Assembly: GCA_002422315.1 (NCBI GenBank) | Contig: DIUJ01000035.1 | Span: 1-64,000, forward strand | DNA length: 64,000 bases | Source: Bacteroidetes bacterium UBA6161 | Lineage (GTDB): Bacteria > Bacteroidota > Bacteroidia > NS11-12g > UBA955 | Direction: 5' to 3' | Shown here: in pieces, positions 1 through 8,500 of the stretch | How positions within the stretch are numbered: the stretch's first letter is position 1 | Layout of the letters: each line of letters begins with the position of its first letter | Notes under the pieces: model-generated | Told to the model about the DNA's origin: nothing | The model's database searches: none | The model's input: the letters and a program-made list of their open reading frames with translations, nothing else | Position numbers and translations under genes: made by a program

Positions 1-68
1 TGTAAACTTATTTTAGGACGAGTCATAACTTTCAAGATTTAAACATATAGAATATGGGTTAAATTAAA

Positions 69-100
69 CTTGTTAATGAGCAAAACTAATGTTATATTTG
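69..100 (+). promoter_or_regulatory. Predicted promoter of bamD
   Basis: TATATTTG at 93-100 matches the Bacteroidota -7 consensus TAnnTTTG. CTTG at 69-72 sits 20 bases upstream, where the -33 element (TTTG/TTG) is expected. The predicted transcript starts about 12 bases before the bamD ATG. Confidence 0.6.
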
Positions 101-116
101 CAGGTCTTAAGCAAAT

Positions 117-965
117 ATGTCAGTAGCAAGAAATTTATCTTTACTTCAAAGCAGATTATTGGCCTTTGGCTTGCTTATATTTGTAGGGTTTGCGCTTGGT
201 TCATGTTCTCCACAATCTAAGATTGTAAAAAACGGTACGCCAGATGAGAAATATGAACTTGCAAAAAGCTATTATGCCAAGAAGAATTATGCTAGAGCGC
301 TGCCTCTTTTTCAAGATTTGCTTGGTATTTACAGAGATTCTAAAAGAAGCGAAGAGATATATTATTACATTTCTTACAGTTTTTATGGAATGGGAGAATA
401 CGAGGCTGCAGGCAGGCATTTTAGAAATTTCACGGAAACATTTTTCAACAGTACCAAAACAGAAGAATGTTTTTATATGTATTGTTTGTGCCAATATTAC
501 GCAACAGACCCTTCTTACCTGGATCAAAGCATGACCAAAAGTGCAATTGAGAATTTTCAACTTTTTTTAAACCTTTTTCCTGGCAGTACCTACCAAGAGA
601 AAGTAAACGAAAACATTGATAAATTAAGAAGAAAGCTTCACCTTAAAGCATACAACAATGCCATGTTGTATTACAAAATGGAAGATTACAAAGCGGCTTC
701 AATTTCCTTAAGAAATTGTATAGAAACATATCCAGACATTGAAGAAAAAGAAGAGATTGAATTCCATATTCTTAAAAGCTTGTATTTGTATGCAGGACTT
801 AGTGTGGAAGCAAAAAAACTAGAAAGATACCAAGAAGTTTTAAGCGAATTTAAAGAATACGCATTTAGCAACAACCGCGATGCAGAGCACTATAAACAAG
901 CATTAGAAATAAAAGAAAAATCTGAGATTCAAATAAATAAATTAAAAAACAACTTATTACCTTAA
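117..965 (+). CDS. bamD: Outer membrane assembly lipoprotein BamD
   Basis: BamD is the TPR lipoprotein that works with BamA to insert beta-barrel proteins into the outer membrane, acting from its periplasmic face. The N-terminus is a lipoprotein signal with lipobox L-G-S-C and the lipidated Cys at residue 30. TPR-type helical repeats follow from about residue 40 (KYELAKSYYAKKNYARALPLF) to about 250. The length (282) suits the family. It starts a run with rpoZ (3-base gap), coaBC and porD, a common Bacteroidota order. The start is supported by the promoter just upstream and by the placement of the signal peptide. Confidence 0.9.
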   Translation: MSVARNLSLLQSRLLAFGLLIFVGFALGSCSPQSKIVKNGTPDEKYELAKSYYAKKNYARALPLFQDLLGIYRDSKRSEEIYYYISYSFYGMGEYEAAGRHFRNFTETFFNSTKTEECFYMYCLCQYYATDPSYLDQSMTKSAIENFQLFLNLFPGSTYQEKVNENIDKLRRKLHLKAYNNAMLYYKMEDYKAASISLRNCIETYPDIEEKEEIEFHILKSLYLYAGLSVEAKKLERYQEVLSEFKEYAFSNNRDAEHYKQALEIKEKSEIQINKLKNNLLP

Positions 966-968
966 AAT

Positions 969-1298
969 ATGAGTACATTATCAAACATTAAACAAGTGAG
1001 AGATTCTGCTGAAGCTTGGGACACAAGAGAATTGGAAAAAGAGACTAAAAACATTTACAAGTCAATTGCCATTATTTCTAAAAGAGCCAATCAATTAAGT
1101 TCTCAAATTAAAGAAGAATTAAACAAAAAACTTGAAGAGTTTGCATACGACCACGACAACTTAGAAGAGGTTTTTGAAAACAGAGAACAAATAGAAATCT
1201 CTACCTACTACGAAAGATTACCAAAGCCGACCTTGTTGGCTGCTAGTGATTTTGTGGAAGGAAAAATCTACCATAGAACACCTGAACCAAACATTTAA
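969..1298 (+). CDS. rpoZ: RNA polymerase subunit omega, Bacteroidota type
   Basis: Small (109 aa) RNA polymerase omega homologue, which helps assemble and stabilise the core enzyme. The family region is visible as IYKSIAIISKRANQLSSQIK (about residues 31-50), where alpha-helical residues contact beta-prime. The acidic DNLEEVFENREQIEIS and the tail LPKPTLLAA are typical of the Bacteroidota form. It lies three bases after bamD and three before coaBC, so it is probably co-transcribed with both. No signal peptide or membrane segment is seen. Confidence 0.88.
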   Translation: MSTLSNIKQVRDSAEAWDTRELEKETKNIYKSIAIISKRANQLSSQIKEELNKKLEEFAYDHDNLEEVFENREQIEISTYYERLPKPTLLAASDFVEGKIYHRTPEPNI

Positions 1299-1301
1299 AA
1301 A

Positions 1302-2501
1302 ATGTCTGTTAAGGACAAAAAAATATTACTTGGAATTAGTTCTGGAATAGCCGCCTACAAAGCGGCTTTTCTTGTTAGAGAACTTGTTAAAGCTGGTGCA
1401 ATTGTAAAAGTAGTAATGACACCGGGAGCAAAAGAATTTGTGACTACACTTACCTTGGCTACCCTCTCTCAAAATCCAGTATACAGCGAATTCTCAAATC
1501 CTTTAACAGGGGAATGGACTAACCATGTAGAATTAGGTTTGTGGGCAGACATCATGCTTATAGCTCCCACTACTGCCAATACTTTGGCCAAAATGGCTCA
1601 TGGCATTTGCGACAATTTGCTCCTTGCCTGCTATTTATCCGCCAAATGCCCAGTATTTTTTGCCCCCGCTATGGACCTAGATATGTTTTCTCATCCATCA
1701 ACCACTGCAAACATACAAGCCTTAGTTCATAGAGGAAACAATCTGATAGATGCAGAAGAAGGCTTTCTTGCTAGTGGATTAGAAGGCAAAGGCAGGATGG
1801 CAGAAGTAGCAAATATTGTAAATGCTCTAGAATCCTTTTTTTCTCAACAATTAAGTTTGGCAGGTAAAACAGTATTGGTAAGTGCTGGTCCTACCTTCGA
1901 AAAAATTGACTCGGTTCGTTTTATAGGCAATTTCTCTTCAGGAAAAATGGGCTTTGCTTTGGCAGAAGAGTTCGCAAATCGGGGAGCGAAAGTAGAACTA
2001 ATTGCGGGTCCTGTATCCTTAAAATCAATACACCCAAATATAACCCAAACCAATGTTGTATCGGCTGTAGAAATGCACGCTGCCTGTATGAAGCATTATA
2101 ACAATTGCAATATTGTAGTAATGAGTGCCGCAGTAGCCGATTTCAGACCAGCAAATACTGCAAATATTAAAATCAAAAAACAAGATTCTTCTTCAGCACC
2201 CATAGTAGAACTAGTCCAAAATCCCGATATTCTGAAAGAAATGGGCGAAATCAAAACCCATCAAACCCTAGTTGGTTTTGCATTGGAAGACCATAATGAG
2301 GAAGAAAATGCCTTAAAAAAGCTAAAAAATAAAAACTTAGATTTCCTTGTTCTTAATTCTTTGAACGACAAAGGAGCAGGTTTTGGAACAGACACCAATA
2401 AAGTTACTATTTTTAAGAAAGATTCCACTAAAATCGCACTTCCTTTGCAAAACAAAAATATTTTAGCAAAAGAAATCGTTACTATTGTATCTGAATTATG
2501 A
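1302..2501 (+). CDS. coaBC: Bifunctional phosphopantothenoylcysteine decarboxylase/synthetase
   Basis: Catalyses two coenzyme A steps: ligation of cysteine to 4'-phosphopantothenate (CoaB, C-terminal half) and FMN-dependent decarboxylation to 4'-phosphopantetheine (CoaC, N-terminal half). The flavoprotein domain (about residues 5-180) shows LLGISSGIAAYKA and APTTANTLAKMA. The CoaB domain begins near residue 185 with VLVSAGPTFEKID and NFSSGKMG. Two CoaC positions differ from the textbook motifs: PAMD replaces PxMN, and the active-site flap reads LASGLEGKGRM, with Ser where E. coli has Cys. These may be normal for the phylum. It ends 4 bases inside porD, so translation is probably coupled. Confidence 0.93.
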   Translation: MSVKDKKILLGISSGIAAYKAAFLVRELVKAGAIVKVVMTPGAKEFVTTLTLATLSQNPVYSEFSNPLTGEWTNHVELGLWADIMLIAPTTANTLAKMAHGICDNLLLACYLSAKCPVFFAPAMDLDMFSHPSTTANIQALVHRGNNLIDAEEGFLASGLEGKGRMAEVANIVNALESFFSQQLSLAGKTVLVSAGPTFEKIDSVRFIGNFSSGKMGFALAEEFANRGAKVELIAGPVSLKSIHPNITQTNVVSAVEMHAACMKHYNNCNIVVMSAAVADFRPANTANIKIKKQDSSSAPIVELVQNPDILKEMGEIKTHQTLVGFALEDHNEEENALKKLKNKNLDFLVLNSLNDKGAGFGTDTNKVTIFKKDSTKIALPLQNKNILAKEIVTIVSEL

Positions 2502-3391
2502 AACATATAAAAATCCTTCTTTTACTTTCCTTTTTACCTTTTGTAGGCTTTACTCAGGATCTAAATATCAATGTTTCTGTAATTTCTCCTAAAATACAAA
2601 GAACAGACAAACAGATTTTTACAAGTTTACAAAACTCTGTCGTTCAATTTTTGAATGGAAGAAAATGGAGCAAAGACAAAATAATGCCCATAGAGAGAAT
2701 CCAAGGTACTTTAATCATAGAAATAACCCAAGAAATTTCATTGAATCGCTTTATGGCTACGTTTCAGTTTCAAACCATACGACCGGTATATGGTTCTAAC
2801 TATACCACACAGCTTTTAAATATAAAAGACGAAACCGTAGAGTTTGAATACCAAGAAATGCAAGCCATGGATTTTCAAGAAAACACCAATGTTTACAATC
2901 TAACTGGTGTGCTTGCTTATTATGCCTACATGGCTATGGGGGTGGATTATGACTCTTACGGCAAATTTGCAGGTACGGAATATTACAACCTTGCAAAAGG
3001 AATTTTGGATGCTTCGCAAAGTATAAACGGATGGAGACCAAACGATGGACTTAACAATAGGAATAGATTTTATTTTTTGGATAACCTAACCAACGACAGA
3101 TTTAGACCACTAAGAGAAACCTACTATATGTACCACAGAAATGGCTTGGACATAATGCACAAGGACCTTGACAAAGGAAGACTAGCCATAGAGGAGTCGC
3201 TAAAAAACATTCAAGAACTTTGCAGATTACTGCCCAATGCCATGATAATACGCACTTTTTTCTTAGCCAAAAACAAAGAATTGATTCAGATTTACAAAGA
3301 AGCGCCTGTGGCAGAAAAAAATAGAATGATAGAACTTTTGAAAAAACTAGACCCTGCCAACTCAAACGATTACGACAACATTCGAAACTAA
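2498..3391 (+). CDS. porD: Type IX secretion protein PorD (DUF4835 family)
   Basis: Exported 297-aa protein of the DUF4835 family, renamed PorD because of its link to type IX secretion; its exact role is less well defined than that of PorU or PorV. The signal peptide (residues about 1-20) ends in GFT|Q, leaving Gln at the mature N-terminus. The rest has the family pattern, including an N-terminal NINVSVISPKIQRTDKQIF block and a C-terminal segment rich in KNKELIQIYKEAP. Position after bamD-rpoZ-coaBC is characteristic. The start overlaps the coaBC stop by 4 bases. In many relatives recN follows; here aroB does. Confidence 0.85.
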   Translation: MKHIKILLLLSFLPFVGFTQDLNINVSVISPKIQRTDKQIFTSLQNSVVQFLNGRKWSKDKIMPIERIQGTLIIEITQEISLNRFMATFQFQTIRPVYGSNYTTQLLNIKDETVEFEYQEMQAMDFQENTNVYNLTGVLAYYAYMAMGVDYDSYGKFAGTEYYNLAKGILDASQSINGWRPNDGLNNRNRFYFLDNLTNDRFRPLRETYYMYHRNGLDIMHKDLDKGRLAIEESLKNIQELCRLLPNAMIIRTFFLAKNKELIQIYKEAPVAEKNRMIELLKKLDPANSNDYDNIRN

Positions 3392-3401
3392 ATAAAAAGC
3401 C

Positions 3402-4439
3402 ATGTCTTTTGCTTTTTTAAATACTCCAAGTGAAATAATTTCTGAAATAGAAAAAAGCAATGCTTCTCAGGTGTTTTTTCTTTGCGACGAAAATACTTAC
3501 ATCCATTGTTTTCTACCCTATTTTGAAAACCATACTTTTCAAACGATTGTAATTGCTTCTGGAGAATCTTCCAAAAGCATAGATACTTTTGAAATGATTT
3601 GTAGCCATTTGAGTGTAAACTATGCAGACAAAAACACCCTTTTAGTAAATCTAGGTGGCGGTATGGTATGCGACATAGGAGGCTTTGTGGCTTCGGTTTA
3701 CAAAAGAGGCATACGCTTTATCAATATCCCTACTACACTACTAGCCATGGCAGATGCTGCTTACGGTGGTAAAACTGCCCTAAACTTAGGTTCTGTAAAA
3801 AATATCATTGGAAGCTTTTATCCAGCTGAAAAAATAATTTTATCTGATTTCTTTTTAAATACCCTTGCTCCCAAAGAATACCATTCCGGATTTGCTGAAA
3901 TTTGTAAAAGCATGCTCCTTTTTGCTCCAGAGGAGTGGAAACAATTTAGTCAAAACCCCTCCTATCCTGCGGTTTACCAAGTTAAACCTTATGTTAAACT
4001 TGCTTTGCAATGCAAGCAAAATATTGTAGAAAAAGATCCTTTAGAAAAAAATGAAAGACTTTCACTTAACTATGGGCATAGTATTGGGCACGCTATAGAG
4101 GCCGTTTACAATTCAAAAGGTTTTTCTTTGCTTCATGGGGAAGCCATTTTTTGGGGCATGGCACTGGAAAATTTATTAGCATTCAAACTGGGTTTGCTAC
4201 AAGAAGATACCATGCAAAGTATAAATCAAGTTTTGCAGACACTATATCCTCTTCCTATAGAACTGGTGCATATTCCTGAAATTCTAGAAGCTTTAAAAAA
4301 CGACAAAAAAAACGACAACGATACCATTCAAATGGTGCTGCTTTCGGATTTAGGAAAATATTTGCTAAAAGTACCAGTAGCTTTAGGTTTGATACAAGAA
4401 ACCCTAGAAAACTATGCAAGACCAAAGCAAAGCAACTAG
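3402..4439 (+). CDS. aroB: 3-dehydroquinate synthase
   Basis: Second shikimate-pathway enzyme, converting DAHP to 3-dehydroquinate using NAD and a divalent metal. The NAD-binding NLGGGMVCDIGGFVAS motif is followed by INIPTTLLAMADAAYGGKTA, the classic substrate/NAD region. Metal ligands are visible as the Glu in GFAEICK and the His residues of YGHSIGHAIE and LLHGEAIFWG. Length (345 aa) is normal. It is the first of two adjacent shikimate genes; the downstream aroA reading frame overlaps its end by 26 bases. Confidence 0.95.
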   Translation: MSFAFLNTPSEIISEIEKSNASQVFFLCDENTYIHCFLPYFENHTFQTIVIASGESSKSIDTFEMICSHLSVNYADKNTLLVNLGGGMVCDIGGFVASVYKRGIRFINIPTTLLAMADAAYGGKTALNLGSVKNIIGSFYPAEKIILSDFFLNTLAPKEYHSGFAEICKSMLLFAPEEWKQFSQNPSYPAVYQVKPYVKLALQCKQNIVEKDPLEKNERLSLNYGHSIGHAIEAVYNSKGFSLLHGEAIFWGMALENLLAFKLGLLQEDTMQSINQVLQTLYPLPIELVHIPEILEALKNDKKNDNDTIQMVLLSDLGKYLLKVPVALGLIQETLENYARPKQSN

Positions 4440-5664
4440 TATTCAAATTTCGCCACCTATGGAGCTGCCTGCTTCTGTGGAGGTATTTGTGCCTGGATCA
4501 AAAAGTATAAACAATAGGCTACTTATTCTAAAAAAACTATATTTCCCAAGCTTACAAATAGAAGACAGCTCTACAGCAAACGACACCCATTTGTTGGAAC
4601 AGATTTTAAACAATGGGACAACACAAGGCTCGGTAAATGTTCAAGATGCAGGTACTGTTTTTCGTTTTTTAACTGCATTGTATGCTTGTACTCCCTCTAA
4701 TATAATACTTCACGGCACCCCAAGGCTACAACAAAGACCTATAAAAGACCTAGTAGAGATGCTTTTACAATTGGGTTGCAACATTAATTATAAAGAAAAA
4801 AATGGCTTTGCTCCATTAGAAATAAAAGGGATAACTCCCCAAGGGGCGATTACCATAAAACCTTCTGGTAGCATAAGCAGTCAGTTTTACTCTGCTTTGG
4901 CAATGGTTGCCCCACTTTGTAAAGAAGGTTTGCGAATACAAATTCCAGAAGAACTTGGTTCTAAAACATATTGGAACATGACCCTGCAATGCATGCAAAG
5001 TCTTGACATTCCTGTAGTAAAAGAACCTGAAAATTTATATCATTTCCCTTTTTATGAAAAAAATGAGGAAATAAAAAGTATCACAGTAGAAAGAGATTGG
5101 AGTGCTGCTTCTTATTGGTACTTTTTACCTTTATTGCTACCAAATACAAAAATTACTGTAAAACACTTAAGATTAGATAGTTTACAAGGGGATTCCTTGT
5201 TTTTGAAAAACTTAGCGGATACAATTGGCTTGCAGTTACAAGAACAAGAGGATAATTTGAGTATAAGTAAAAAAGCAGATTCAAGTCTTGGAGTGCTTCA
5301 CTTAGATTTTTCTCAAAACCCTGATATAAGTCTCAATGCAATAGTGGCACTTTCGCTTCTTCAAATAGACTGTACATTTACGGGTTTGGAATCGCTTTCG
5401 GTAAAAGAAAGCGACAGAACGCAAGCCTTACAAATAGAGTTATCCAAAATTGGTATCCATTTTTACTTTTATGAAAATCGTTGGATATTAGATACGAAGT
5501 CACTACACTTCCCCTGCAAGCTTAGTTTTTCGACCTACCACGACCACAGGGTAGCAATGGCACTAAGTTATATTGGATTTTTTGCACCTATCCAAATTCA
5601 AAACCCTATGGTGGTAAACAAATCCTACCCTGGTTTTTGGGAAGAATTGGGCAAAATGTATTAA
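4414..5664 (+). CDS. aroA: 3-phosphoshikimate 1-carboxyvinyltransferase (EPSP synthase)
   Basis: Transfers the enolpyruvyl group of PEP to shikimate 3-phosphate. Visible motifs are VPGSKSINNRLLIL (substrate lysine in GSKS), DAGTVFRFLTA (the NAGTxxR loop with Asp replacing Asn), KPSGSISSQFYSALAM, VKESDRTQAL and DHRVAMALS near the C-terminus. The 416-aa length is normal. Two starts are possible: 4414, which overlaps aroB by 26 bases, or the internal ATG at 4459 (MELPASVEVF), which lies closer to the conserved region. The gene ends 10 bases before the stop of the convergent minus-strand cargo gene. Confidence 0.93.
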   Translation: MQDQSKATSIQISPPMELPASVEVFVPGSKSINNRLLILKKLYFPSLQIEDSSTANDTHLLEQILNNGTTQGSVNVQDAGTVFRFLTALYACTPSNIILHGTPRLQQRPIKDLVEMLLQLGCNINYKEKNGFAPLEIKGITPQGAITIKPSGSISSQFYSALAMVAPLCKEGLRIQIPEELGSKTYWNMTLQCMQSLDIPVVKEPENLYHFPFYEKNEEIKSITVERDWSAASYWYFLPLLLPNTKITVKHLRLDSLQGDSLFLKNLADTIGLQLQEQEDNLSISKKADSSLGVLHLDFSQNPDISLNAIVALSLLQIDCTFTGLESLSVKESDRTQALQIELSKIGIHFYFYENRWILDTKSLHFPCKLSFSTYHDHRVAMALSYIGFFAPIQIQNPMVVNKSYPGFWEELGKMY

Positions 5665-5674
5665 TTCCATTTTT

Positions 5675-8479
5675 TTATCTTACCAATGTTAAAGTACCTC
5701 TATACATTTTCTTTATACCAGGGGCGGTATATAGTTCGTATTCTATAGTAAGCAAATATACGCCATCAGGTACCTTTTCGCCTTGGTAACTTCCATCCCA
5801 TATATTGAAAAGTTCATTACTTTCTTTTATGAGGTCTCCCCATCTGTTATAAATCCTTGTTTGGGCTTGCTTTATATTACTGCATGATATGGAGAGCATA
5901 TCATTAATGCCATCTCCATTTGGGCTAAGCGCATTGGGGAAGGAACATATCTCTGAAAACTCTGGGCAATATTCTCCTATTTGCAGGCTATCCAAATATT
6001 CGCAACCTATGCTGTCTTGTATGTGCAGTTCCATCCATCCAGTATCCATTCCTATATAGGGTGTGCCTTCATATTCCCTGTTGTCTATTCGCCATCTGGT
6101 TTTTATGTTTTCTGGGCTTTGAACCGCTAGCTTGTTGTATAACCTGCCAGTTATATGGCACATGCTATCGCTGTGGATAATATTGTATTGTGGTTGGGGC
6201 TTCACCCATACTTGCATGGTTTGTATTGAGGTGTCGCATACTCCTCTTACTTCCGTTTTACTTTCACTTGGTACAAATTCATAGTATTTTGCCTTGCCTA
6301 CATTTTCTCCGTTTATATACCATTCTATTTCTCTTTGGTAGTAGTCTTCTATTCGGATTTTTTCGTTTACACAAATCATAGTGTCTTGGGGCAATAGCAC
6401 ACATGGGCAGTCCATTTGCAGTTCTATGCTGTCCCTTATACTACATCCATTGTTATCGCTTAGTTCTATTTTTAGCAATCCTATTTTATCTGTTTCTATT
6501 TCCTTCGCATCTCCTCTCTGGTCTTGTATTTCCCAAGTGGCTTGTATTGTACTATTTACATCTATTTTTATCCTATTAATGGGTTTGTTTTCAAAATAGC
6601 TACACATTGTATCTGTGTATCGCAGATTGTAATTTATAGCAGAAAATAGATTTATTTGAATATAACTTGTCTTTTCTTCTCCTCTTACTTCTACAAGTAT
6701 TGATTCGTCTCTTAGCTGGAGTACAAGGCTATCGCTTTGACCTTGTATTAGTTCTGTTCCATTGAACCAATCCACTTTGCAGCCTGTTTTTTCTTTTAGG
6801 GTAACTGTACTATAAGCACATACTGTTGTATCTTTTATCAGCACAGGGCATATACAGTTTTCTTTAGATTCCACATATAGGGTATCTGCACACATAAAAC
6901 TATCTACTATGCTTACTTGTATGCTTTCTGCTTGGGTGCTGGTATAGCTTTTGTTTTCTTGGGTATCTGTTGCGGTTTGCCATTGTATTTTCAACTTTGG
7001 CTCTGCACTTTGAATGATATAACGATTAAATTCTTTCTTTTCTGCCATACACATGGTATCGGTGTGTAGGAGTTCATAATTTGCTTTGGCTTTGGCATAC
7101 ACATACATGGTGTCGTATTCTCCCTCTTTGTATGCTATAATTCTTGTTTGGGTTTGGTTTATATTTAGGGTTAGTTCCGTGCTGTCTATTCTTGTTCCAT
7201 TTTCTAGTATCCAAGTTACTTCTTTGTTTCCTAGGTCTTGTATTTTTATGGTTTCGCCTATGCAGGTTTTTATATCTTGGGGAAGGCGGGGACCTAAAGG
7301 AATTAAATAAACGCTGTCTATATACACACTCATGTCAAAATGAAAGTAGGATTGCATGCCCGATGGGCCACAACACGACACTCCATGGATTAAAAATGGC
7401 CAACGTATCATGTTCTGCTCATACAGTGCCCAAAAATTGCCTAAATATAGCCTTGTGTATTCCTCCTCGGCAGTAAATACCCAACTAAATTCATCCCATC
7501 CCCCTTTGTTCATAAATGGTTTTTCTATCCTGAACTGTGCAGAATTGTTTTCAAAAACCTTAGTGTATGGTGGTTGAGGATGTATATTACCAAAAACTTT
7601 ATCCTTGGTTAAAATCACACCCAAGCCATCGCTTGCATAAGATTTGTGTTCACCTGTTCTGTTTTTAAAATAGTCGTCGGCCTGTTCTATATCGTAGCTT
7701 GTTTTTACGCGAGTAGGATTGCTTTGCAATTGCAACAGGGTAGCAGAATCCACATAATTGTTGCAAGTAGCTGCAAAAAAACCTATTTTGTAACGCTTAC
7801 CTTTTTGAAGCGGCTCTTTTAATTCCGTATCTATAATATCATTATAATCTTCATTGCTTTGCATTCGAAAATTAGGATACAATGGATAAATATTCTGAAA
7901 TTGCCTTGTTACACAATGAAATGTATCGTTATGATTCCAAGTAAAATCAACAAAACAAGTATCTTGCAGACTTGTATACATTGATGCAGTTCTTAAATTC
8001 AAATAATTATGACCATGTAATGCAGAATCTGGGTAGTGCGGCATTCTCGCTCTATTGGAATTAATACTCCCATTTCTTTCCTTAAGCAATGTTGTACTAT
8101 TAGGTCGTCTATTCGAATTGGGTTTAAAGTACTTATTATCTCTTGTATTTTTATTTAAAAAATTTTCATTTATCAAATATGGAAACAAGTCCTTACTAGC
8201 ATTAACTCTAGTTAAAAAACTATAATGTTTATAGTTTTGTATCATTAAAGAAACAGTTAAGTCAAAGTTCCAATGGTTTAAATCGGTACCTCTAGCACAA
8301 TGGTTATAAGTATAAAACTCCTGAGCGGTATCACTAAAGTTTTTCCAATAGTTATCTTCTTCAAAACTACCATTTTTAACCAAGTTCTGGCCTAGCAACA
8401 TGGTATATGTTGGTGCTATACATAGCACCAACATATACACTTGCTTTCTTATAAGCTTATTGAAAATAGCTTTATACAT
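5675..8479 (-). CDS. T9SS type B cargo protein with Cys-containing tandem repeats
   Basis: A 934-aa exported protein of unknown function. A signal peptide ending LLG|Q is followed by an NLVKNGSFEE domain resembling those at the start of many secreted Bacteroidota proteins. The C-terminal about 90 residues form a gliding-motility-associated (CHU_C, type B) sorting domain: FPNALSPNGDGINDML, then IYNRWGDLI, WDGSYQGEKVPDGVY and GTLTLVR. About residues 415-840 hold three imperfect tandem units, each marked by a Y-x-L/I-x-H/Y-T/S-D-T/S-M-C motif and further cysteines. The gene starts 21 bases after the glycine-rich cargo gene stops, so the two are likely one transcript. Its codons 14-26 contain a perfect inverted repeat (see findings). 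Confidence 0.85.
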   Translation of the reverse strand: MYKAIFNKLIRKQVYMLVLCIAPTYTMLLGQNLVKNGSFEEDNYWKNFSDTAQEFYTYNHCARGTDLNHWNFDLTVSLMIQNYKHYSFLTRVNASKDLFPYLINENFLNKNTRDNKYFKPNSNRRPNSTTLLKERNGSINSNRARMPHYPDSALHGHNYLNLRTASMYTSLQDTCFVDFTWNHNDTFHCVTRQFQNIYPLYPNFRMQSNEDYNDIIDTELKEPLQKGKRYKIGFFAATCNNYVDSATLLQLQSNPTRVKTSYDIEQADDYFKNRTGEHKSYASDGLGVILTKDKVFGNIHPQPPYTKVFENNSAQFRIEKPFMNKGGWDEFSWVFTAEEEYTRLYLGNFWALYEQNMIRWPFLIHGVSCCGPSGMQSYFHFDMSVYIDSVYLIPLGPRLPQDIKTCIGETIKIQDLGNKEVTWILENGTRIDSTELTLNINQTQTRIIAYKEGEYDTMYVYAKAKANYELLHTDTMCMAEKKEFNRYIIQSAEPKLKIQWQTATDTQENKSYTSTQAESIQVSIVDSFMCADTLYVESKENCICPVLIKDTTVCAYSTVTLKEKTGCKVDWFNGTELIQGQSDSLVLQLRDESILVEVRGEEKTSYIQINLFSAINYNLRYTDTMCSYFENKPINRIKIDVNSTIQATWEIQDQRGDAKEIETDKIGLLKIELSDNNGCSIRDSIELQMDCPCVLLPQDTMICVNEKIRIEDYYQREIEWYINGENVGKAKYYEFVPSESKTEVRGVCDTSIQTMQVWVKPQPQYNIIHSDSMCHITGRLYNKLAVQSPENIKTRWRIDNREYEGTPYIGMDTGWMELHIQDSIGCEYLDSLQIGEYCPEFSEICSFPNALSPNGDGINDMLSISCSNIKQAQTRIYNRWGDLIKESNELFNIWDGSYQGEKVPDGVYLLTIEYELYTAPGIKKMYRGTLTLVR
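8403..8438. repeat. Perfect 17-bp inverted repeat in signal-peptide codons
   Basis: The left arm GTATATGTTGGTGCTAT (8403-8419) and right arm ATAGCACCAACATATAC (8422-8438) are exact reverse complements separated by two bases. The element lies about 40 bases into the coding region of the minus-strand T9SS cargo gene, so its mRNA could form a hairpin of about 16 bp with a tetraloop over the start of the message. Confidence 0.95.
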
Positions 8480-8500
8480 TCTTTCTAAATTAGTGTTACC

